From Geosiphon pyriformis (taxonomy: Eukaryota; Glomeromycota; Glomeromycetes; Archaeosporales; Geosiphonaceae): DNA of 64,000 nt. Location of the stretch: positions 62,001 through 126,000 of the forward strand of contig JAAOMT010000608.1 of NCBI GenBank assembly GCA_016748015.1, read 5' to 3'. The position numbers were made by a program, and so were the translations under genes. The notes under the pieces are model-generated. The model was given only the letters and a program-made list of their open reading frames with translations. It searched no databases and was not told the origin of the DNA. Of this stretch, positions 22,341 through 33,497 are shown piece after piece (position 1 is the stretch's first letter; each line of letters starts with the position of its first letter).

Positions 22341-22786
22341 TTATTCATCCGCATATCTCCCATTAGGAACCACCCGGTTTAAAGCAGCCACCATAAACTG
22401 TGCATCAACATAAGTTCCTTGTTTCAAAGACGAAGTCGAATATGGCTTCTTTCAGACTCAAATAGATATTGCCATTTAATGCCTGTTTAACCTGAAGAAA
22501 AATCTTATGGGTGCCATTCATGTCTCTATCCATTTAAAAAAAAATTTCCTTCCAAATTCTAATGTATCCATCCACATTTTGCTTTTTTATGTCTCTTTGA
22601 ACACTTTCACTTCCAAACTTTTATACTTTCAAGAGTCTTTCCCAAAGTCTTTCATTAATTCGTCTCATCATTTTTCATACTGTAATATTGTATTCAAGCC
22701 ATTTGGTGGTTTGAAGGATAATATCAAAGGTCTAGGCAGACCAGAGTGCTGCCTTGCAAACTTGAGCAGATATATTCGTTTGAAGA
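22341..22786 (-). pseudogene. Decayed protein-coding gene, family not recognised
   Basis: One minus-strand frame reads as plausible protein over about 330 bp but is broken by at least four stop codons. Segments include SAQVCKAALWSA, MMRRINERLWERLLKV, VQRDIKKQNVDGYIRIWKE and MDRDMNGTHKIFLQVKQALN followed by GNIYLSLKEAIFDF. A one-base shift is then needed to enter KQGTYVDAQFMVAALNRVV, which ends PNGRYADE at TAA 22341-22343. The mixed base composition contrasts with the A/T flanks. Introns could explain some breaks, but splice sites with matching phases were not found, so decay is more likely. A plus-strand open frame here is a shadow. Confidence 0.4.
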
Positions 22787-23326
22787 GTTTTTAATAAAAT
22801 ATGATCAAGATCATATGTAGATAAATGGTTAGACATGTAAATATTAACTTTCTCTAAAGTTACTATTTTTTTCATAAATTTAAATGTACCTCCAAGTTTT
22901 TTAATATTTATAATAAAAAAGTGGATTTGTATTTATTAATTGTAATAATTCAATGTGACTTTTTAAAATTCAGAAATAAAAATTAATAGGAAAATAATTT
23001 AATTTTGAGATTCTTTTTTTTGCTATTTGGACAAATTTAAGAAAATTTGCGTGGGTTTACATGGAATTAGTTTCAGATTAGAACAAGGGTTAAACTAATA
23101 ATAAATTGTTAGCGAACCTTTAGACGATTAACATGTTAAAGTTATCAAACAAATGTGAAATGGGCATCAAACATATCTTTTCCGTCTTTGAAAATTCATT
23201 TCTTTCTTTGCTTTATTCTTGAATTCAAACATCCAAAAGGAGCATTATTCGCATGTTGATTATGGATTTTTTTTATATAGATAGATTGGAGGAATAAATA
23301 TCTATTCGCTAAAAGTTTATTGAAAT
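22787..23326. other. AT-rich intergenic region
   Basis: No gene is seen. It contains the downstream flank of the 2OG oxygenase gene. Confidence 0.6.
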
Positions 23327-24645
23327 TCAAGAATAGGTGTAAGTTGCATTCAACTTTCTTCTTAAATGCTCTCCAGCCGTAATAACCCTACCCTCATCAA
23401 GATGGTCGAAATCATCTTTAGTGTTTGTCAATAAACCACTCGGAATCGTAACCAAAAGAGAATCGTCACAAGGATGACAAAAGTAAGCAATGGTGTACCG
23501 ATCTTGATCTAAGGTATCACCATCGAAAACAACTCGATGCTTGGTTGATTTTAATAGACCGTTTGTCCAAAATTCTAATATGTCTCCAAGATTTACCAGA
23601 ATAGCGTTTGGCAGAACAGGTGCTGCGATCCAATTTATTTCGTCTATTTGAACTTCTAGACCTCCAATTTGATGCTGGAATAGTAAAGTGATTGATCCGT
23701 AATCTGAGTGGCTATAGGTTGGATAAAGCAGGAAAATGAATATTTTAGGATTCAAAAAAATTGAGATCGTTTAAAATGAGAATTAAAAATCACGAAAGAT
23801 AAGTAAATGACAAACCTTCCGGCACGAATATGATTTTCAGAATCAATAGATTCTTTGGATATGGGAGGATAATGAAGAAGTCGAAGGATATCGCCAGATT
23901 GCAATCCATATAAATGTTTATCTTGAAACCAATACCTTCCACCTTTTGACTCAGGAATCTGTAATGCGATTGCGAATGCTTGTAATATTTTTAAACACAG
24001 TTCATAGCACAACTAAAATATAAAAGCAAAAGTAATTAGAAATTTGAGTCAGTTCGTTAATAATATTTAAGCATCAGATTTTTCCTTATAAAGCAAATTA
24101 CCTTTGAAAAGGATGAAAAAGATGCTACATTCTGTGTAAAGATTTGGGGTAATGGTTGCGATGCTTTGCCGTTGACGAATTTGCCAAAGTTAAAGTTCCT
24201 AGAATTAAGAAATCAATATTTTGTGAATAGATATTTGACTCAAGGCATAAAGAATCAAAATTCTTATTATTAAGCCTGACTCTTTGAAATCCCCGCCCTT
24301 CTGATGTATAGGATCAAGAGCTTCTTGGTTCATTCGTCCATATCCTTTATTGTCTTGAATAGTAAATAGATTTTTTTCTTCAATCGGTAAATCAAAAAAC
24401 TGTTTAGACTTCCAAAAGTACCGTGATTAGGCAGGATAGAATCAATATCATATTTGCAAAATTATTACATTTTCACGTACCATCTGAAAAAGCTTATCGA
24501 TACTTGATTGTGGAATACCATGATTCTTAAGATAAAAGAATCCGACTGATGTGCTTGCATCCTTGATCAATTTTGCACAAATTTCTGGTTCCGTTTCAAA
24601 GAGAGAAAAATCGATGAATGGAATTTTGGGGTTCACGGCAGACAT
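23327..24645 (-). CDS. 2-oxoglutarate/Fe(II)-dependent oxygenase, isopenicillin-N-synthase-like (323 aa)
   Basis: Five hand-spliced exons (24481-24645, 24281-24408, 24102-24198, 23816-24012, 23327-23711) give one frame of 323 residues, the usual size for this family. The N-terminal DIOX_N-type domain starts PKIPFIDFSLF and contains GFFYLKNHGIP and KQFFDLPIEEK. The C-terminal double-stranded beta-helix carries the iron ligands. H197-S-D199 is in GSHSDYGSITLLFQ, where the S196 codon is split by the last intron. H254 is in KSTKHRVVF. R267 of the RxT/S motif binds 2-oxoglutarate. All three ligands are intact, so it is probably active. Known relatives hydroxylate or cyclise small molecules, and the substrate cannot be told here. 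It is encoded on the same strand as the kinase-like gene and about 0.5 kb downstream of it. Confidence 0.93.
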
Positions 24646-25100
24646 TATATGTTTATGATTAACATGACAATCATTTTATTAAAGGCTTATCACATGTCAT
24701 ATAGATTCTGTGATATCAATTCTGGAGTTTCTGGGGATGTGCTTTTGAGGCTCGTGGGGTTGAGAACATATGACTATAAAAAGGGATTTGATACATGAAA
24801 TTTTAAGCTAGATAATTATAGATTTAACGCATTTCTAATCAAAAAAATACAATATTATAAATGGCAGATATCATTAAATAAATTTAATAAATAGAAATTA
24901 ACAATTTATTTTGCCGGGAAATATGTTAACATATAGTTTCCGGTCACTTTTTTCTGACAAGCGTCGTAAAAAGGTGTTCTAATCATTTAACCTTTATTTG
25001 AATGGACGCCCCATTAAAAGTAAATCTAAAAATTATATATAAAAGCAAAATTAACAAAGGCCTTTGGAAATTTTTAGTAATAAGAGCTTTTCCTAAATAA
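24646..25100. other. Intergenic spacer
   Basis: It lies between the kinase-like gene end and the 2OG oxygenase start, both on the minus strand, and should hold the oxygenase promoter. No clear element was singled out. Confidence 0.5.
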
Positions 25101-27188
25101 TCAAGTTGAAAACTTACTAGCTCTTTCAATGGGTGTCAGAGGAACTTCAGTGTATGATTCTGAAAATGAAATTTTTTTTATGAGTTGGTTAAAGAAAACA
25201 ATTACAATATTCTATAAGAACATTTACCTTCAGGAAGTTTCAAAAAGTTCACCGCATGTGTGCGTAGTCGAGGAATCGGCTGAAGTTTTTGATTTTCGAA
25301 TACAAGTTCTTCATCTGAAACATCAAAGCCAGATTTAATTCGATGAATCTCAAAACCCAAATTTCCCAATAGAACCTTAAATTTTTTTAACTTACTTTCA
25401 TTTATCACAGGAATCAAGGAAGATGAATTTTCAGATTCATAAGCTGCAAAGAAAAAATTAAAATTAAAAATAATTTTAATCTTATTTACTTTTGATAAAT
25501 CTAATAACTTTGAATTTATCGATTTTTAAAAGCACATTTTCGATCTTTACCTTTTTGCTCAGCTAGAAATAAGAATGAAAAGATACAAATTTTAATTAGC
25601 AATAATTCAATAATAGTTGAACCAGTAGATTTCAGACTAAATTTTATGAAATTCATCCATACCTTGACTAGCGTTTCGAGGTTCAGGTAAAGTATTGTGC
25701 AATTTATAAAATTTACTTTTTCTTAATATTTTCTTTTTTTGAGAAGGTTCGAAATTCCATGATAAGAAGGAATGAGTAAAACTATCTAATTCTGGATCAA
25801 TTGAGGTATCCTTCATATTGAGCCAGCCGTTTTGGAAGTAATCTAAGATTTCATGAGCCATTGGTCGATTTTCAGGATACGCATCCCAACATTGTCTCAA
25901 TAATGACTTAAATAATTCGGGAAGTTTGACATTTTTCGGAATGATTGGTCTTAACCCATTCAAAACATCGTTAAATAACGATAAATCTTGCTTTCGTTCT
26001 GAAAATGGGGGATTACCAGTCACAACTTCATACATTAACATCCCAAAACTATAAATATCAGATGCTTGTGTATTTTGTCGACCGCATAAAACCTCTGGCG
26101 CAAGATATGGCATTCGTCCATAGAAATGATCAATCGGGGTATTCTCCCAATCTAGCGTTCCCAAGTCTGACAATAGCCAATGACCATCACGATTTAAAAC
26201 GTTACAAGAATGTAAGTTTCGATGAGCAAGACCCCAGGTATGGATCGTGGAAAGAGAGTCAATTATTTGCCAAAGAATCCGATATGCTTCTGACCAACGC
26301 ATGTGTGAATGATTTTCTTGGATGTGAGTCCGTAGATCGCTTTCCATTTCTGTCATTACCAGAAAAACTTCTTTGGTTGCTGGTTCGATGCTTAAACCAA
26401 CAATAGGTACAACGGCTTTCAAGGCAGTTCCAAACGTTGCATTCCATGGAAGCTAGTTTGAATAATTCATAATAAGTAAGAATGCTGAAATATATTTGAT
26501 TTCATAACCCAAGCTTAGGAATAGTTACCTCATTCGGTGTAGATTGAAGTCGTTTCAAAATTACTTTACAATTCCCACTCCTTTCAAATTGTTGTTTTTG
26601 ACAATCAAACCAATCCATATTTCCTTTTTTCCAGTCAGCATTATAAACAGATGCAAAACCCCCCTTTCCTTTGAAAACAACATTTTCCAAATCTTCGTAA
26701 GGTATATATTCGAAAACTCGATTTGGTAAAGGTGTCAGACTTTGAATTCCTTCTATCAAATCATCAATATCTTTAAATCCAGAAGACCAACTAATGTCTC
26801 TTTCTAAACAATCACGCGTGCAATGTTCACAATATGACATGGAAAAACTGGAACGTTGACATACTGTACAAAGGTATTTCACTCCTTGGACGTAGAGGAT
26901 ATTTGCGATATCTTTGATTTCCGTTATTTGTCTTTCGGCCACAATTCTTTCATCGTCTGTGAATACTTCATTTTCATTTATGTATTCTATCATTAATTGA
27001 TATGTTTTTTCCAAGTTATTTTCTACATTTATTGGAGGCATTCTTAAACCGCTAGCAGCTAATTGTTCTTGAATTATATCGTATCTTATATTTTGAACCT
27101 TCAACGAAGGGTTTCGCGATGGGTTTTTCACAAAAAATAGACTTTGATTTTTGTTTGTTAACTTTGAAAAAAAGTTTAAGGCATCCAT
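25101..27188 (-). CDS. TKL-type protein kinase-like protein with HRN instead of HRD (578 aa)
   Basis: Exons 26529-27188, 25663-26452, 25551-25562 (12 nt), 25228-25443 and 25101-25159 join in phase to 578 residues. The first two exons are certain; the last three rest on splice signals and phase. Residues 107-127 hold a CxxC...CxxC cluster (CTVCQRSSFSMSYCEHCTRD), common in the expanded Glomeromycotina kinases. The kinase domain follows, with glycine loop GKGGFASVY (174-182), VILK lysine at 212, catalytic loop HRNLHSCNV (297-305), SDLG (315-318), APE (338-340) and SDIYSFGML (351-359). The catalytic-loop Asp is Asn299 (codon AAC), while the metal-binding Asp316 and the Lys remain. This predicts a weak kinase or a pseudokinase. 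A C-terminal region of about 95 residues without a known domain follows. An alternative stop right after the kinase domain (near 25637) would shorten it. Confidence 0.87.
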
Positions 27189-29139
27189 ATTGTCTATACA
27201 CGTATAAAATCACCTATTTTTATTATTGGATAACAGAAAAAGTTAGAGCAAAGGAGAAATTGTCATAAAATTCCTCAATTTCAAAAAACGTTTGATTTTA
27301 TTGGGAGACGAGATTCTAATTAAAGCAAAGTCAGCTTGCACTTGTGCTATAAACAAATTAGCCATTCATCTATTTTTAGTAACAGCGTTATCATGCAAGC
27401 TGAAGACTTGAATCAAATTGAGCACAATGCCCCAATTAGCATTGTCTATGGTTATGCAAATAAAAGTGAAAAAATAAAGTATTGAAGGCAACTCTGAGTT
27501 TCCGAAGGGTGAGAGGCAAGCCTGATTTAAAAATTTTACTTTGGTCTTTCAAAAGATTAAGGAATTCATTAATCTCGGACTTTTCCAAGTTTAGCATTCT
27601 ATTCCCGAACCAAACACAGCCACAGCAGGTTTTCCCAACAAATTTAATTTACGATTTTCGGATTACTGATTTTTACAAATCTGACAATAATCGTCAGAAA
27701 CGTGAGCAGTTATTTCCAAATTTCTTGATGAAGGGTTTTGTAGTCTTATCTGACAAGAACGAATTTTTTTTAATAATTTTGGTGCGACAAATACGAAGGA
27801 GGATAGGTTAAATTATTGATATATTGTTTTTGTTGTAATATTTCAGCCATGTAACGGGTTAAAAGAAGATTACTCGTTCCGTTCATAAAGTTAAACAGGA
27901 TTGGCTTTAAAATAATTTGGACAAATATTATGAAATTTGGGACTTTTTTTCTCTATATTAAACCCTTTTTTTCTTAAACACAAAGACCAAGAAAACTTTT
28001 GGGGTAAGAATTTGCATGGAAATTCCAGAAAACACTGAAGATGTAATAATCGAAAATCTCTTATACTTGATATTGCCATTTGAAAAATTTTCTTTCTTTC
28101 TATTCAAAATTTAAAAATAATTTAACCATTGAGAATGTTTTTTGGCAAATCGACTAAAGGAGATTTATAATAATTATTGAGAAAATATTAATGAAGTAAA
28201 AATAGTAAATTCATAGTCTAGTCAAAACTGAAATAAAGAGTTATTTAAGAAAAACCGAGAAATATTTATACCCAGAAATTTCAACTTTTGTACAAAAAAT
28301 GATATGTTTTTTCATGGTTAATTGGTTACGTTAAAATTTTAATAAATCAAACATGGTACATATATAATCTTTGATATTAAAATTAATATATAATTAATAA
28401 AAATAATTTTTTTCATAGATTTAACTGCGTCATATAAATTCATATTTAGGAATTGATTTGTAATATGCATCTCTATAGCTATCTTTTCAAGTGCAAAACC
28501 CAATTCTGAATGCTGTCACAAGTACTTTCTCCTTGTACACAGCCTATCCATTTGTAATACTTTAGAGATTACTATGCTTTTTTCTGGGTAAAACCTGGAA
28601 ATAAAAAATCGAATTTTTGTCATAAATTATTATTTATAAATTGTATTTTTATTAAAATAGTTCTCAAAGGCTTGGAGAGTCATTTAAAGAGAGAAAACTT
28701 GAGCTTTCAATTACAATGCCTTTTAATGACTTTTGACAATATAATTATGTAACGTATTCATATGTTGTAGTCAAAATAAATATCTAAAAAAAATGTTATT
28801 TATGTTTATGTTATTTTTCTTTGAAATTTATTTTTATTATGTTAAGATTTTACAAAAAGTAAATGATAAACAATTTTTTATGCAAAACATCTAATAACAA
28901 TATTATATTATAAAAATTAATATGTAGTATAATTATTTATATATGCTTAAACAGAAAACAAAATGTAAAATTAGAAAAATTGCTTATTTTTTTAAAACAA
29001 AACTAATATTCTCAATAAAGAAAAATTTTCAAATATTTAATAATTATGAAATTTTGATTATTATCTTGCTAAAATATTTATTAATGTTCATATTTTTTAA
29101 TCATATTGTTATAAAAATAATATTAATTATAATATGGTT

Positions 29140-29235
29140 GTAATTTCAAATCATATAAACACAATTGGTTTCAATTTATATTATGTTCATTTTTCAAATT
29201 TGTAATTTAATTTTTAATTGTAATAAATGTATTAA
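29140..29235 (+). repeat. Diverged direct repeat, copy 1
   Basis: Contains AAATCATATAAACACAATT and TTCAATTTATATTATGTTCA. It is matched by a second copy at about 30630-30728, with many substitutions, in an otherwise structureless A/T region. Confidence 0.4.
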
Positions 29236-30629
29236 TACACTTATTGTAAACAATTCTTTTTAAAACTTTTAATAAAAAAACATATTTGAACAGAATAACA
29301 ATACAACCAAGTTATAAAAAGCTGTTTTAATTGTGATTTAATATTAACTAATGTAAAAAATATTTATATGCACAATTTTAACAATTTAATTTTATAAAAT
29401 TAAACACATACAATAAAGTAAAAAATAAATAAATTAATAAATAACAGCAAGAGTAAATAAGAAGTCTTTAATATCTAAATAAAAATAAATAAATTGTAAT
29501 ACATGAATAATAAACAATATTAGCCATTGTTAAATATAGCTATTATTTTCTGTATAATTTTTTCAAATGTCAATTTTGTTTTTATTTATTTTAATTTTAC
29601 AATTTGGAATTTATACTTTCCAATTTTTGAATATTTACATTTTTGAAAAAATACTATGTTAAAATTAATTAAATATGAATTAAATCATTTATTTAGTTTT
29701 ACAAACCTGTTTTCGCATTTTATAAACTTAAAACAAACTTTTATTTATTAGTTTTGCAATAACAAATAATTTTTTCATTATATCTTAATTAAATTAAATC
29801 ATTTGTTATTTTCTATTTTTTAAAAGTGGAAAGAATATAGTATATGTTTACTTTAAAATAAAGATGAAATAAAAACTAAATAAATAATGATTAATTTTAT
29901 AAAATAAAGACCAACTATATTTTATATTAATTATATCACACAAAATTTATTAAACAAAAAAAGTGATATCTCAGATATGACTGTATATAATATTTTAAAA
30001 TTGAAAATATTTTAATTTACAACTTATAAATTTTGATAATAAAAACATTTAAAAATAATTATTTTATTTAAAAAATATTATAAATATTGAGAAATCAAAA
30101 AATGTGAAGAAGCAAAAAGTTTTAATATCTCTTGTTAAAGTGTAATTGAAATAATGTGAAAAATTTTTTATTAAACTATTTTTTGTATTGTAATGTCACA
30201 GAATTTCAAAGTTTATTTTTTATTTATTAACAAATCCAAATGTATAAAAATTAATAAAGTTATTTCTCTATATATTCTAATTCGAATAATAATGTATAAA
30301 TACAATTAAGTTTTTTTATATTGATTGCAAAACTTAGCATTTAAATGTAAATTCCAAAAAGTATTTTATTGTTTTTGATAATACTATATTTTGTATACTT
30401 AAAAAATATTAATAATACTTTTCATTAATTTTTTTTAAATGCAAAAATTCATTTACAATTATATAATATTGAAAATTTTCAAACTATATAAATTCATTTT
30501 CGAAATATTAATATGAAATTTGCTTGTCATAAATCAGATAATGTATATGATAGAATTATTGCAGATAAAATACCATAATTCATTTCAATAAATTAAAACT
30601 AATATGTTGCTTAATTATGTTATAATTGC

Positions 30630-30728
30630 AGCTGTAAATCATATAAATACAATTAATTTCAGCCTATATTATATTTATTATTAAATTTGCAATTTCAATT
30701 TTAATCACACCATTATGAATGTAATTAC
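30630..30728 (+). repeat. Diverged direct repeat, copy 2
   Basis: Contains AAATCATATAAATACAATTA and CAGCCTATATTATATTTATT in the same order as copy 1 at 29140-29235. Some similarity is expected from base composition alone. Confidence 0.4.
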
Positions 30729-31064
30729 AACCTTAAATTTTTGTTCAATTTATGTAGCTTAAGTAAAAAATAAGAATTTTGTCTTCTTCAATGTTGGTAA
30801 ATATATTATCAAATTTTAATAAAAAAATTCAATTGATGAATCTTTATTTGCTTAAGAATATCTTAAAATTAACTTTCATTTTATCAATTGAAAGATATTA
30901 TTTGAAAAAAAAATTGAGAATATTTTATATGTGATAAAAAACATGCAATTTTTGATTTAAATACTGTATCTACATGTATTGAGAACAGGGAAATTGTAAT
31001 GAAACAATAAAAGACCCTAGTTTCAAAGAGATAAATTACTTAATTCTATAAGTTAAATAATTTA

Positions 31065-31105
31065 TAATATCTAATATCTAATATCTAATATCTAATATCT
31101 AATAT
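31065..31105. repeat. Heptamer tandem repeat (CTAATAT)n
   Basis: Five exact CTAATAT units at 31071-31105 after a partial unit. Confidence 0.92.
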
Positions 31106-31827
31106 CAGATTTAATTATAAGTTTTTTGCAATAACTTAGATCAATAAGAACATCCTCTTAAGTTAGGATTTCGAGGCGAGTTCTATAGTTCAAGAATCCC
31201 GAACAAATATCAGAGTTTTAGATTGATACATTCCCAAATATTGGTTTATAAATTTCGACGAAAAAGGTAATTTCATTGAGAGGGGAACTTTTAAACCTGT
31301 TTCAGCTATGTAAATTTAGATTCTTTTCCTGTGTTTCATTGTCAAATAAAGCCCATATTATGAATAACGATAATCTCTCCGAACTATTTCGCTTCTAGAA
31401 AAATAAAACTTAGGAGATGAAGTACGTAAGATATCTTTAAAAGAAAGGCTGTATTTGTATTTAATGAGAGCTATATAGCTTTAATTTGTTCCATATACTG
31501 GTGAACGAACAAAAGCTAACAAAATTAGGTAGGTAAGCCTGGCCATAAATTTTATTAGAATACAAATTCTGTACCCCCAATTCTCAAAAGCACAAGTTCA
31601 TACCGTCTAATGATAAATATTTTTTACCAGTTTGTCAGCAGCGAAAATTTGATAACTACAAATAAAATTTAAACTTCTTTTGCTCAAGATAAGCTTAAAG
31701 TCGCCTAAAAACCTCCAAATGGTCATTCTTAAGGTTTTACATTATTAAAACTGCCAGCAATATGCTCCAGTCCTCTTTCGAATATCAAAAGTGCGCCGTT
31801 ACCCCCTATTATAAACCGAGCATTAAC

Positions 31828-33105
31828 TTACTGAATCTTTTTGTCAGCCAATCCTAGATATGTACAACTCAAATTCCACCAGAACTTTTGTTTTGCAGCA
31901 TCATAGCTTTCCTCCGCAGAATTCACTATTTGACAATTTTCGTTAATCCATACTGCTGGAGATATATTTTCAAGGGCTGGAGAAGTAGCAGCATGAACTA
32001 TCACTGCTCCACCCTAGAAGTGTATTGAATTTCGGAGGTAAGAATGGAATTTGATAAATATTTATGATTTCTTACCAGTTTGTTTTTCCTTTGATAAATC
32101 AAGAAAAATTTAAACTAACCTGTGCTGGGGATTTTGTAAATGGTAGCAGAGGAAATATAAACCTCAGCACTATTCGTAAGAAAAAATTGGACTCCCTGTT
32201 GAGGCCAGTTTCTGGCACAAACCCAGGATTCAAGGTAATGACAGTAACCTTTCTTTTCTCGCTAATGACGTGACCTGATTCTTCTAAACTTTGGGTCTTT
32301 GTAATCTCCTTTTCCAATGACTTGTCCAACTGGTATGCGCACAACATTTGAGCCAATTTTGAATTCCGGTAAAATAAAAGCCCATCATATTTCTTACTCC
32401 CGTCGAGATTTTCGACTTCTAAATTAGGACCCTCCCCCTGTCCTATACCTTTTATATGTAGCGCCGAGTTGACGAAGACAATTCGTGATCCTGGACCAGA
32501 TGAGAGTAAGTGTGGAAGAAGAAGTTGAGCAAGGAGAAAGTTGGAAAGATGATTAACTTGAAAGGTGCGTTCAAAACCATCTGTTGTTTTGCCGAGGTCG
32601 CTAAACAGAGCACCTATGATAACATTGGAAGAGAAATATGAAGAAGGTCAAGGATTATAAGAAAAGGAAAAAGTTTTTTATTTTCCAATAGACTCACCCG
32701 CATTGAGAATGAGAACATGAAGTCGCACGCCTTGTTCTAAAAACCATGTAACAAATTTCCATACTGATTCAAATTGGGCCAGATCAAGATGTGTAGTTTC
32801 CAATTTATGTTGCTTGGGTACTTTTAATTTCGAAAACTGGTTTTCGGCATTTTTTGGGTTTCTTACTGGCAGAATAATGTGATATGGAGTCTGGTGCAAT
32901 AAAAGTTGCTTTAATGCTTCGTAGCTTTATATTTCAAGTTAAAACAAGGAAAAGTATAATTAACGAATTTTTAGCTATGTAATTTTCAAATTTGGTCCAT
33001 TGGATTGGTATTCAATACTAAGTTAACCTACCCTAGTCCAGAGTTTCCACCTGTTAAAATAAGTACTTTAGGTTGAATGGATGTAGAAGTCGTGGTAGTG
33101 GCCAT
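31828..33105 (-). CDS. Short-chain dehydrogenase/reductase, retinol-dehydrogenase-like (326 aa)
   Basis: Four exons (33032-33105, 32698-32924, 32120-32613, 31828-32013) join in phases 2, 1 and 0 to 326 residues. The start MATTTTSTSIQPKVLILTGG leads straight into the cofactor loop TGGNSGLG (18-25), whose last Gly codon is split by intron 1. Other classical SDR marks are NAG (99-101), Asn121 in FQVNHLSNF, Ser150 in VFVNSALH, and Tyr182/Lys186 in FYRNSKLAQ (YxxxK). LNPGFV follows the active site, as in NADP-linked retinol-dehydrogenase-type and light-dependent protochlorophyllide-reductase-type SDRs. The whole catalytic Asn-Ser-Tyr-Lys set is present, so it should be an active oxidoreductase. 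The substrate is unknown. The C-terminal exon ends ...KFWWNLSCTYLGL, a pattern common at the end of this subfamily. Confidence 0.93.
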
Positions 33106-33255
33106 GCTTTTACAAAAGATTAGTTAGCTTTGAAGAAAGTATGAAGAAAATGCTCTTAATTCCAATTATATTGATTAGTTTCAAGGAGATGAGCAAACGT
33201 CCATGTGTACCAATCTTTAAATAGATCAGTTGATGACAAAAAGTAGCTCTAGTCC

Positions 33256-33497
33256 GATGATGGTGTCAGTTTAGCTTTTAATGGTAGAGCATATAGTGCA
33301 AAAATCCCACATGATAAGTTTGAGATGGTGTCAGTTTAGCTTTTAATGGTAGAGCATATAGTGCAAAAATCCCACATGATAAGTTTGATAAGGCCGAATC
33401 TGCAGCCGTCATACCAAGTTATCTATTTCGTGAACAAGTTTCATCAAGGAAATTCCGTGAAGATCAGCTAATTTTTTCTGAAAATAGAATTCTTTAG
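33256..33497 (+). pseudogene. Relic exon broken by an exact 65-bp duplication
   Basis: The second copy of a 65-bp duplication continues as a protein-like frame. It runs GVSLAFNGRAYSAKIPHDKF, then DKAESAAVIPSYLFREQVSS and RKFREDQLIFSENRIL, to TAG 33495-33497. The first copy encodes the same start, but 65 is not a multiple of three, so the frame is lost at the junction. Upstream, two in-frame TAG codons close the frame unless an acceptor (AG near 33246 or 33252) starts an exon. The family is not recognised. It lies between two divergent genes and is probably a broken gene fragment. Confidence 0.35.
33259..33388 (+). repeat. Perfect 65-bp tandem duplication
   Basis: 33259-33323 and 33324-33388 are identical base for base (starting GATGGTGTCAGTTTAGC, ending AAGTTTGA). 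Lack of any difference implies a recent event or an assembly artefact. Confidence 0.95.

Larger units (their letters stand above)
27189..31827. other. Long, very AT-rich intergenic region
   Basis: An open frame at 27482-27811 begins with a non-ATG codon and shows no domain. From about 28600 to 31100 the sequence is extreme A/T with many nonsense short frames. Two diverged copies of a segment of about 95 bp lie 1.5 kb apart (29140-29235 and 30630-30728). No gene is supported. Confidence 0.55.

Noticed and set aside
27482-27811. A 109-codon plus-strand frame
   Set aside because: It opens with a non-ATG codon, has no recognisable domain, and the flanks lack splice partners.
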